A DNA stretch of 11,675 bases, taken from assembly GCA_009697485.1 (NCBI GenBank), contig SICY01000015.1:1-11675 (forward strand), read 5' to 3'. The notes under the pieces are model-generated. The model saw only the letters and a list, made by a program, of their open reading frames with translations. It was not told the DNA's origin and ran no database searches. Position numbers and translations under genes: made by a program. Positions 6,862 through 11,675 of the stretch are shown piece by piece. The number at the start of each line of letters is the position of its first letter. The first letter of the stretch is position 1. Source of the DNA: Nitrosarchaeum sp. Its GTDB lineage: Archaea; Thermoproteota; Nitrososphaeria; Nitrososphaerales; Nitrosopumilaceae.

Positions 6862-7326
6862 TTGTCAAGATCAAGATATTGGAAGATTACTGCAGATGAA
6901 ATGCAACAATTTGTCTATAATGAAGAAAAATTACTAAATTGGGAAATTAAATGTATTAGAGAACCAGACGTAGAAGCAATTTTCATTGGCATCTTCATGT
7001 ATAGAAACGGCACACCATATGACTATGAATCAATCAAGGGAATTACATATTATTACAACAATATACCAAGAAGCGAATTACCTTCTATCACAAGCTTCCT
7101 TCAAGAGAGATTTGGTGGAAAAGAAATGGCAAAAGGTGAGAGAATATTTCTCAAAGATTCAAAAGAAATCTATTCCAGTAAAGATATTGCAGCATTAGCA
7201 AAAGGTATGGAACAGAAATTTAAGACAAAAGCAATTATCTCCTTAGAATTCCATGATTTGAGTACGGAAGAACTCAAAAATGCAGGATTGCCAGAAGCAA
7301 AACTACTTCCGATTCCAGGCAAATAG
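6862..7326 (+). CDS. Conserved-looking hypothetical protein upstream of tatC
   Basis: A soluble alpha/beta protein of 154 residues that I cannot assign to a family. It has no signal peptide, membrane helix or metal-binding cluster; the only cysteine is C31. Charged and aromatic segments are prominent, such as YWKITADEMQQF (6-17), GITYYYNNIPRSELP (60-74), in which three Tyr run together, and the tail AGLPEAKLLPIPGK. The start is TTG: a good TATA box lies about 27 bp upstream, and the next in-frame Met (6901) would remove the ordered-looking SRSRYWKIT beginning. The gene ends 30 bp before tatC on the same strand, so it is probably co-transcribed with tatC and tatA. Position hints at an export-related or housekeeping role, but nothing in the sequence proves it. 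Confidence 0.75.
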   Translation: MSRSRYWKITADEMQQFVYNEEKLLNWEIKCIREPDVEAIFIGIFMYRNGTPYDYESIKGITYYYNNIPRSELPSITSFLQERFGGKEMAKGERIFLKDSKEIYSSKDIAALAKGMEQKFKTKAIISLEFHDLSTEELKNAGLPEAKLLPIPGK

Positions 7327-7356
7327 ATAAAACAGTTTAAAGATAGATGAATTTAG

Positions 7357-8157
7357 ATGTCATCAATTGAAGGTATCAATCAACATCTAGAAGAATTAAG
7401 AAAACGAATTATGCGAATTATCATAATAATAGGAATAATTTTTGCATTTATAATTTCATGTCATTTATACCCAATTGATATTGCAGGGGTTCAGCTATAC
7501 TATCCTGCACTCGATCCAATCAATAATGTTGCTGCACAAATTACAAATCATATGAAAAATAATTTAGTTCCAGAAGGAGTCCAATTAATACAAACAGAAC
7601 CAGGACAAGCTCTCTTTGCCCAAATTTATGTGGGAGCACTTGTAGCGATAGTAGTTGGAATGCCAGTAATAATCAAAGAATCAGTAGGATTCATAAAACC
7701 TGCATTAAAAGAACGTGAAATCAAAGTTACGCGCAGCATTGCACTTCCTGCATTAGCATTATTCATAACAGGTTGTGTCTTTTCATATTTTTTAGTAATT
7801 CCATACATGTTAGAATTTCTTTACATGTATGGAGATGCATCTGGATTAATCACATTTCTTAACATAATGGATTTCATTACGTTTGTTTTACAATATTTAC
7901 TTGCATTTGGTGTATCATTTCAAATCCCATTGATAATGTATGCATTATCAATGTCAGGAATAGTAGGCGATAACTTTTGGAGAAAAAACATAAGATATGC
8001 AATACTAGCAATTGTAATCTTTGGTGCAATAGTTACCCCAGATGGAAGCGGGATTACCATGTGGTTTATTGCAGTACCTATGATGGTACTTTATCTTGGA
8101 GGCATGATAATAATTGAGCATAAAAAACGTAAAAAAGATTTAAATCTTAAATCATAG
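7357..8157 (+). CDS. tatC: Twin-arginine translocase subunit TatC
   Basis: Core membrane receptor of the Tat pathway, which exports folded proteins bearing twin-arginine signals; in archaea these often carry metal or flavin cofactors. The protein has 266 residues with six membrane helices at about 18-37, 87-108, 128-155, 172-199, 212-227 and 233-253. Family motifs are the cytoplasmic N-terminal HLEELRKRI (10-18), FIKPALKEREIK (112-123) in the first cytoplasmic loop, F-x-x-G-x-x-F-x-Y-F-x-x-I-P (136-149) and FGVSFQIP (184-191). In the last, Gln189 replaces the usual Glu of FGxxFExP (E170 in E. coli). The first periplasmic loop (38-86) is longer than in bacteria. tatA follows 12 bp downstream. 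Family assignment is secure; the effect of Gln189 is unknown. Confidence 0.96.
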   Translation: MSSIEGINQHLEELRKRIMRIIIIIGIIFAFIISCHLYPIDIAGVQLYYPALDPINNVAAQITNHMKNNLVPEGVQLIQTEPGQALFAQIYVGALVAIVVGMPVIIKESVGFIKPALKEREIKVTRSIALPALALFITGCVFSYFLVIPYMLEFLYMYGDASGLITFLNIMDFITFVLQYLLAFGVSFQIPLIMYALSMSGIVGDNFWRKNIRYAILAIVIFGAIVTPDGSGITMWFIAVPMMVLYLGGMIIIEHKKRKKDLNLKS

Positions 8158-8169
8158 ACTAGAGCTCAG

Positions 8170-8376
8170 ATGACACTACATAATATTCTGCTTGCAATGG
8201 GAATAAATGAGATATTGGTAATTGTAGTGCTAGCAGCAGTTGTTATCTTTGGAGCAAAGAAAATACCAGAACTAGCTAAAACTTTTGGCAAGGCAAAATC
8301 AGAGTTTGAGAAAGGTAAGATTGAAGGAGAAAAAGAGCTTAATGATTTTAAAAACAAAGAAAAAAAGCTAGACTAG
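8170..8376 (+). CDS. tatA: Twin-arginine translocase subunit TatA
   Basis: Pore-forming Tat component: a short membrane helix followed by an amphipathic helix that lies along the inner face. In this 68-residue protein, INEILVIVVLAAVVIFGAKK (12-31) carries the transmembrane helix and the invariant FG hinge. IPELAKTFGKAKSEF (32-46) is the amphipathic helix, followed by a very Lys/Glu-rich tail. The start is uncertain: ATG 8170 adds nine residues (MTLHNILLA), whereas ATG 8197 gives MGINEIL, closer to the usual short TatA beginning. It sits 12 bp after tatC and is the last gene of the operon. Its stop overlaps the stop of the convergent SRPBCC gene within CTAGACTAG. No separate TatB is seen here, as is common in archaea. 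Confidence 0.93.
   Translation: MTLHNILLAMGINEILVIVVLAAVVIFGAKKIPELAKTFGKAKSEFEKGKIEGEKELNDFKNKEKKLD
8345..8367 (-). terminator. U-rich tract after the SRPBCC gene, inside tatA
   Basis: On the minus strand the bases after the SRPBCC stop codon read GCTTTTTTTCTTTGTTTTTAAAA, a good archaeal terminator. The same bases encode the Lys-rich end of TatA on the plus strand, so the signal and the coding sequence share the DNA. Confidence 0.45.
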
Positions 8377-8802
8377 TGCTTCGGCAATTACAGCAAATTC
8401 ATCAATAATCTTAGAATAGTCGTTTAGAACCTTGTTTTTACCAAAAAAATTAGATAGTTTCATCATGCCTTTTAGTTTCCAATCAATTTCAAGAGTCAAC
8501 TTTGTCCCATGTGTAACAGACTCATATCGCTTAATGATATGAGTGCCTTTTGCATCTCCTCCAATAATAAAAATTTCATGCAAAATTGGTTCATCAGTTA
8601 CATGTTTTGCCATCATAACTAATTCTCGTCCAGCAATTTGCAGGTGTTCTTCTACAACAGATACATTTCCACGGACAGAGATTATTCTGATAGAGGGATA
8701 GTATTGTGGAAGAATTTTTTGAAAATTTTTATAATTTGTCATAAGTTCAAAGACTTTTTTCCTGTCAGCCTTTATGATTTTTTCAAAAATAATTTTTGGC
8801 AA
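8368..8802 (-). CDS. SRPBCC (START-like, Coq10/polyketide cyclase type) protein
   Basis: A 144-residue single-domain protein with the helix-grip fold of the SRPBCC superfamily, which binds hydrophobic ligands in a deep cavity. The N-terminal pattern IIFEKIIKADRKKVFELMTNYKNFQKILP is typical: first strand, then a helix with V-F-x-L-M-x-x-Y-x-x-F-x-x-I-L-P. Middle strands follow (VSVVEEHLQIAG, THIIKRYESVTHGTKLTLEIDWKL), and the C-terminal helix is NDYSKIIDEFAVIAEAL. The start is TTG, directly after the ubiX TAA stop (TAATTG); the conserved first strand begins two residues later, which supports it. Co-transcription with ubiX is nearly certain. A role in carrying or modifying an isoprenoid or quinone-like ligand is an inference from the fold and the neighbour; a cyclase or simple lipid binder is equally possible. 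Confidence 0.82.
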   Translation of the reverse strand: MPKIIFEKIIKADRKKVFELMTNYKNFQKILPQYYPSIRIISVRGNVSVVEEHLQIAGRELVMMAKHVTDEPILHEIFIIGGDAKGTHIIKRYESVTHGTKLTLEIDWKLKGMMKLSNFFGKNKVLNDYSKIIDEFAVIAEALV

Positions 8803-9366
8803 TTATAATTTAAAAGTGCCCCAACGAGGGTATAAACCGTGCTCTAGACCAAATTGGTCTAAACACTTTCCAATACCATGATTTACAATATCATCAATGG
8901 TTTTTGGTTTTGTGTAAAATTCTGTAACAGGAGGTAAAATTACAACACCCAATCGGGACAGCTTGAGCATATTTTCAAGATGTATTGCAGAAAGTGGAGT
9001 TTCTCTGACCATTAAAATTAGTTTTCTAGACTCCTTAATTGTAACACTAGCTGCTCTTGCTACAAGAGTATCATCGTATCCGTTTGCAATTGCAGAAAGT
9101 GTTTTCATACTACATGGTGCAACTATCATACCGTCGACTTTATGAGTTCCACTAGAAACACTAGATGCCATATTTTTTTCATCAGAAGTGTTCATTGCAA
9201 GAGACTTTACATAATCAAGTTGAAATTCTGTCTCCATAGAAATGCATTTGATAGCCCACTCAGACATTATTAGATGAGTCTCAACACCTAATTTCTTGAG
9301 GACCTCTAACAAACGAATTCCATAGATAACGCCAGTGCTACCAGTAATACCAACTATTAATTTCAT
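8803..9366 (-). CDS. ubiX: Flavin prenyltransferase UbiX
   Basis: Joins a dimethylallyl group to reduced FMN, making the prenylated FMN used by UbiD-family decarboxylases. The protein has 187 residues, the usual size. Motifs are the flavin loop GITGSTGVIYGIRLLE (6-21), MSEWA (34-38), VAPCSMKTLSAIANGYDD (82-99) and RETPLSAIHLENMLKLSRLG (121-140). The last conserved block runs from ILPPVTEFYTKPKT into a helix with IGKCLDQFGLE. No ubiD is in the window, so its partner enzyme must be elsewhere. In archaea a UbiD-family enzyme acts in the modified mevalonate pathway (anhydromevalonate phosphate decarboxylase), the most likely client; quinone synthesis is an alternative. A TATA-like AGATAAAATA lies about 29 bp upstream of the ATG. 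The SRPBCC gene follows without a gap. Confidence 0.95.
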   Translation of the reverse strand: MKLIVGITGSTGVIYGIRLLEVLKKLGVETHLIMSEWAIKCISMETEFQLDYVKSLAMNTSDEKNMASSVSSGTHKVDGMIVAPCSMKTLSAIANGYDDTLVARAASVTIKESRKLILMVRETPLSAIHLENMLKLSRLGVVILPPVTEFYTKPKTIDDIVNHGIGKCLDQFGLEHGLYPRWGTFKL

Positions 9367-9427
9367 TATGAGTTATCTAAAACATATCTGTATTTTATCT
9401 ATTGGATAGCAAGTTAGCACAGGTAAA

Positions 9428-9568
9428 TTAGATATTCTGTGTCTCACCGTCATATGCATCTAATTTTTGTTGTTCCTTTCTTCTTTTGAGCCATAAAGAA
9501 ATTCCACCTACAGCCATTGCAGATAGCAAAATTACTCCAGCCATCTGTAATTCAAGGGAATACATCAT
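9428..9568 (-). CDS. Tiny single-helix membrane protein
   Basis: A 46-residue protein made of a short N-terminus, one transmembrane helix (about 8-28, MAGVILLSAMAVGGISLWL), a positive stop-transfer cluster LKRRKEQQK and an acidic tail. The charge pattern puts the C-terminus in the cytoplasm. The frame can be extended to a TTG at 9622, but I prefer the tandem ATG codons at 9568/9565: the upstream extension is hydrophilic, and an AT-rich TTTCTAAAAAG (about 9583-9593) lies at promoter distance from the ATG. No family is recognised. It is followed by ubiX on the same strand after a 61-bp gap with its own TATA-like sequence, so a shared transcript is possible but not required. Proteins this small often associate with larger membrane complexes; the partner is unknown. 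Confidence 0.6.
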   Translation of the reverse strand: MMYSLELQMAGVILLSAMAVGGISLWLKRRKEQQKLDAYDGETQNI

Positions 9569-9637
9569 ACAATTATCTACACGTCTTTTTAGAAAAATCT
9601 TGTGATCAGAGAATCGAGCCAAATAATTAAAAATTAG

Positions 9638-9645
9638 CTATATTA
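9638..9645 (+). promoter_or_regulatory. TATA box of the purP-like gene
   Basis: CTATATTA, centred about 26 bp before the ATG at 9668, is textbook archaeal spacing for a leaderless message. Confidence 0.6.
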
Positions 9646-9667
9646 GTTCCTGTATTGTAGCCAATAT

Positions 9668-10759
9668 ATGATTAATAATTCTGAAATTAAAAAAATTGTG
9701 AGTAGTTATTCTGATGTAAGAATAGGAGTCATGGGAAGCCATTCCGCATTAGAAATTATGGACGGAGCAAAAGATGAAAATTTTCAGACTGTTGTTTATT
9801 GTCAAAAAGGTAGAGAAGAGCCTTATCAGAGATTTAGCAGAATAGCTGATGAAATTGTAGTTTTAAATAAATTTAAAGACATGGCATCACCTAAAATTCA
9901 AAAAACTTTGAGAGATACAAACACCATAGTGATTCCACATAGATCACTGACTGTATATCTTGGATACAAAACTATTGAAAATTCATTCAAGGTGCCAATA
10001 TTTGGAAATAGAAAATTATTCCAGGCAGAAGAAAGAACAGCCAAAAGAAACCAGTATTATTTATTAGAAAAAGCAAAGATAAAATTTCCAAAATTATTCA
10101 AAGACCCAAAAAGCATCAATAAACCATGTATTGTTAAAGTTCAAGAAATGAAAAGACCGTTAGAACGTGCTTTCTTTACTGTATCATCATACAAAGACTA
10201 TAAAGAAAAATCAGAAGCAAAGATAAAACAAGGATTAATCTCTAGAAAAGATTTAGAAAAATCAAGTATAGAAGAACTAGCAATTGGAACATACATGAAT
10301 TTTAATTTCTTTCACACACCAATATCAAAACAAGTTGATTTCATAGGAATAGAGAGAAGACTGCAAACCAATATACATGACTTTAATGCGCTTCCTGCAA
10401 AACAGCAATTAGACATAGATATTGATTTACAAAATATTGAAGTTGGTCACACTCCAGCAAGTATTCGAGAATCACTACTTGAAAAAGTAATCAAGATGGG
10501 AGACAAATTTGTGGCTGCTGTCAAAAAAGAATATGCACCAGGAATCATAGGGCCATTTTCACTACAAAGTGTAATTACAAAAGATTTGGAATTTGTAGTG
10601 TATGACGTGTCACTTCGCGTTCCAGGTAATCCAATCGTAGCAACTACTAGCCCATACACAAAATACCAATATGGTAAAACCTTTGGAGTAGGCAGAAGAA
10701 TAGCAATGGAAATAAGACGTGCCAAAGAAGAAGACCGTCTAGATGAAATAGTAACATAG
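9668..10759 (+). CDS. purP: PurP-family formate-dependent AICAR ligase (FAICAR synthetase)
   Basis: PurP is the archaeal ATP-grasp enzyme that formylates AICAR with formate and ATP, replacing the transformylase half of PurH. The protein has 363 residues, the normal length. The N-terminal DUF1246 part shows GSHSALEIMDGAKDENFQTV (23-42), KGREEPYQRF (47-56), DEIVVLNKF (61-69), IPHRSLTVYLGY (89-100) and VPIFGNRKLF (109-118). The C-terminal DUF1297 part shows IGIERRLQTNIHDFNALPAK (226-245), IRESLLEKVIKMGDKF (266-281), IIGPFSLQSV (293-302) and TSPYTKY (327-333), with GRRIAMEIRRA near the end. The glycine-rich loop expected after IVK (usually like GAKGGRGYF) is instead QEMKRPLERAFF (159-170), so ATP binding may differ. 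It could be a diverged paralogue rather than the main enzyme. It stands alone on the plus strand with its own promoter. Confidence 0.85.
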   Translation: MINNSEIKKIVSSYSDVRIGVMGSHSALEIMDGAKDENFQTVVYCQKGREEPYQRFSRIADEIVVLNKFKDMASPKIQKTLRDTNTIVIPHRSLTVYLGYKTIENSFKVPIFGNRKLFQAEERTAKRNQYYLLEKAKIKFPKLFKDPKSINKPCIVKVQEMKRPLERAFFTVSSYKDYKEKSEAKIKQGLISRKDLEKSSIEELAIGTYMNFNFFHTPISKQVDFIGIERRLQTNIHDFNALPAKQQLDIDIDLQNIEVGHTPASIRESLLEKVIKMGDKFVAAVKKEYAPGIIGPFSLQSVITKDLEFVVYDVSLRVPGNPIVATTSPYTKYQYGKTFGVGRRIAMEIRRAKEEDRLDEIVT

Positions 10760-10855
10760 AATTTTATTTAATAATAAATGCCAAAGACATATTTCATGGA
10801 TAATGCAAATGATATTTGTTAATTGGCTAGATTAGGAAATATATTGAATACCTAA

Positions 10856-10904
10856 CGTTTTGGTTCAAATAATTAAAAGAACGGTTTTTGTTTGAAACAA
10901 AATG
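10856..10904. repeat. Long inverted repeat in the purP-zinc ribbon spacer
   Basis: The 207-bp gap (10760-10966) holds TTTTGGTTCAAA (10858-10869) and TTTGAAACAAAA (10891-10902), inverted copies matching at 11 of 12 bases around a 21-base loop. As RNA the stem can extend by a G-U and a C-G pair to 14 positions with one mismatch. The end of the repeat lies about 60 bp before the zinc-ribbon start codon. It could be an operator, an untranslated-region structure or part of a small RNA. The beginning of the gap has a T-rich stretch (ATTTTATTTAAT, about 10761-10772) that may end the purP transcript. I see no coding frame in the gap. Confidence 0.45.
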
Positions 10905-10966
10905 CTGGATGCCAGTTAACATTAAAATACAAACTCTTTTTTGTCAGACTTTTGTAAAATACACAA

Positions 10967-11227
10967 ATGCCAAGAACAATTTACATCCGGGAAATAATAA
11001 CAATACTAAAAGAACCAAAATTATGCCCCACATGCCAAAAAGATGATAGATTAGAAAAAAATGTTGTTTTTGAAAGAAGATCTGACGGTCAGACAATACT
11101 TTGCACACGTTGTGAAGCATTAACCGTAGTTACAAACCACAATCTTAGAGAAGTTGAATTGTCAGCTGCAAAAGACTATCAGGTGATGCTAAAAGAGCCA
11201 CATCTCATACGAAAAGTAACATATTAG
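10967..11227 (+). CDS. Small zinc-ribbon protein of unknown function
   Basis: An 86-residue protein with one four-cysteine zinc site: CPTC at 20-23 and CTRC at 46-49, separated by 22 residues with strands (NVVFERRSDGQTIL), which is zinc-ribbon geometry. A basic N-terminus (PRTIYIREIITILKEPKL) precedes it and a helix-strand tail (LREVELSAAKDYQVMLKEPH) follows. Such proteins occur in archaeal transcription, translation and RNA-handling complexes, but nothing specific identifies this one. The ATG is followed at once by charged, strand-like sequence, and no better start exists. A T-rich CTCTTTTTTGT lies about 27 bp upstream, a poor TATA box. It is convergent with the next gene, with 28 bp between the stops. 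Confidence 0.8.
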   Translation: MPRTIYIREIITILKEPKLCPTCQKDDRLEKNVVFERRSDGQTILCTRCEALTVVTNHNLREVELSAAKDYQVMLKEPHLIRKVTY

Positions 11228-11255
11228 ATTTCAGATACAAAAAATATTGTCATAA

Positions 11256-11492
11256 TCAAGAAAGCAATTCTTTAATGATGTAATTTCTGACATATGCAAA
11301 TTCCCATTCCTTCAAATCAACATTCTTACATTCTTCTTTAATGATTAATCCAGCAAGCCCCTTACTCCAAATGTGTCTGTTTACATCATATACCTCTAAA
11401 ATTTTACCATGTTTTGTAATTTTGATACTGCCATGACATCTTTTGATAACTTTAGCTGCAACATTTCGATACAAAACATCAAGATTAGCCAT
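11256..11492 (-). CDS. Small hypothetical protein
   Basis: A 78-residue basic protein that I do not recognise. It begins with a helix (MANLDVLYRNVAAKVIKRC) and then shows a strand-turn-strand unit, GSIKITKHGKILEVYDVNRH (21-40), that resembles a small beta hairpin. WSKGLAGLIIKEEC follows, and a C-terminal helix WEFAYVRNYIIKELLS. There is no signal peptide, membrane helix or metal site; the two Cys (19 and 55) are far apart. The high Lys content and compact mixed fold would suit a nucleic-acid or protein-binding accessory factor, but that is a guess. The ATG at 11492 is preceded by an AT-rich stretch with CATATCC about 24 bp upstream on the minus strand. It converges on the zinc-ribbon gene. 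Confidence 0.7.
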   Translation of the reverse strand: MANLDVLYRNVAAKVIKRCHGSIKITKHGKILEVYDVNRHIWSKGLAGLIIKEECKNVDLKEWEFAYVRNYIIKELLS

Positions 11493-11608
11493 GAAGAACT
11501 ATTAGTTTTCTGGATATGAAAAATGTTATGATTTGTTAAGCAAATATCAAATAGTGATATACCATGCTGTGCTTGTTGTGGACTAAATAGCCATATGAAT
11601 TTTTATCA

Positions 11609-11675
11609 ATGGGCCACATATACGGAAGAAAACATTTATCAGAAGAAGAAAAGACTCTCAAGGGCGATAAACTAT
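11609..11675 (+). CDS. Possible 5' end of a gene cut by the window edge
   Basis: From ATG 11609 a frame stays open to the edge (22 codons), beginning MGHIYGRKHLSEEEK. CTAAATA (11583-11589), centred 23 bp upstream, could serve as its TATA box. A second overlapping frame from ATG 11595 (MNFYQWATYTEEN) is also open to the edge, and a minus-strand frame is open through the same bases, so the choice is uncertain. I recognise no family in these few residues. Confidence 0.3.
   Translation, partial: MGHIYGRKHLSEEEKTLKGDKL

Noticed and set aside
10447..10725. A 92-codon minus-strand open frame inside the purP-like gene
   Set aside because: It lies opposite conserved PurP motifs (PFSL, SPYTKY, GRRIAMEIR) and resembles no family; it is an antisense shadow.
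11275..11291. C/D-box small RNA signals (ATGATGT followed by CTGA)
   Set aside because: Only five bases separate the two motifs, too few for a guide; the C-box is imperfect, and the site lies within the end of a coding gene.
1..11675. A mobile element, CRISPR array or defence island
   Set aside because: There is no transposase, integrase, repeat-spacer array, tRNA attachment site or compositional break; the genes are core metabolism, export and small lineage proteins.

Overview
The window looks like a core-genome segment of an ammonia-oxidising archaeon of the Nitrosopumilus type (Thaumarchaeota/Nitrososphaerota). The grounds are very AT-rich DNA, tightly packed genes, and archaeal TATA elements about 25 bp upstream of start codons, which implies mostly leaderless transcripts. 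Several starts are TTG or GTG, one internal gene start has a GGTG ribosome-binding site, and terminators are U-rich tracts. Gene content agrees: archaea-specific PurP, small three-part FGAM synthase (PurS/PurQ/PurL), a minimal TatA/TatC pair, and several short lineage-type proteins. The lineage call is inferred from content, not from a marker gene.

Layout: (1) 146-5082, minus strand: a purine block transcribed purS, then purQ-purL-purF, then a stand-alone Lrp/AsnC ligand-binding domain. The last four genes overlap or abut (4-nt overlap, 8-nt overlap, 1-nt gap) and form one operon with its own TATA box before purQ. purS is separated by a 160-bp spacer. (2) 5207-6779: a divergent pair, an exported SIMPL (DUF541) protein on the minus strand and a membrane-anchored winged-helix regulator on the plus strand. 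A perfect palindrome overlaps the regulator's TATA box. (3) 6862-8376, plus strand: an unknown soluble protein, then tatC and tatA, probably one operon. (4) 8368-9568, minus strand: a tiny one-helix membrane protein, then ubiX directly abutted by an SRPBCC (START-like) gene, which overlaps the 3' end of tatA by 9 bp. (5) 9668-10759, plus: a PurP-family protein, returning to purine synthesis. (6) 10760-11675: a spacer with a long inverted repeat, a small zinc-ribbon protein, a convergent unknown gene, and possibly the first codons of another gene at the right edge.

How they work together: PurF makes phosphoribosylamine, PurS/Q/L make FGAM, and a PurP-type enzyme would formylate AICAR with free formate and ATP. 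This covers three steps of IMP synthesis within 11 kb. TatA/TatC export folded proteins. UbiX makes prenylated FMN, which UbiD-family decarboxylases need; in archaea this includes the decarboxylase of the modified mevalonate pathway.

I see no mobile element, CRISPR array, tRNA, rRNA or defence system. The points most worth a second look are the membrane regulator with a Met-rich outer loop and palindromic operator, the PurP homologue whose glycine-rich ATP-grasp loop is lost, the ubiX-SRPBCC pair, and the Lrp-type domain inside the purine operon.
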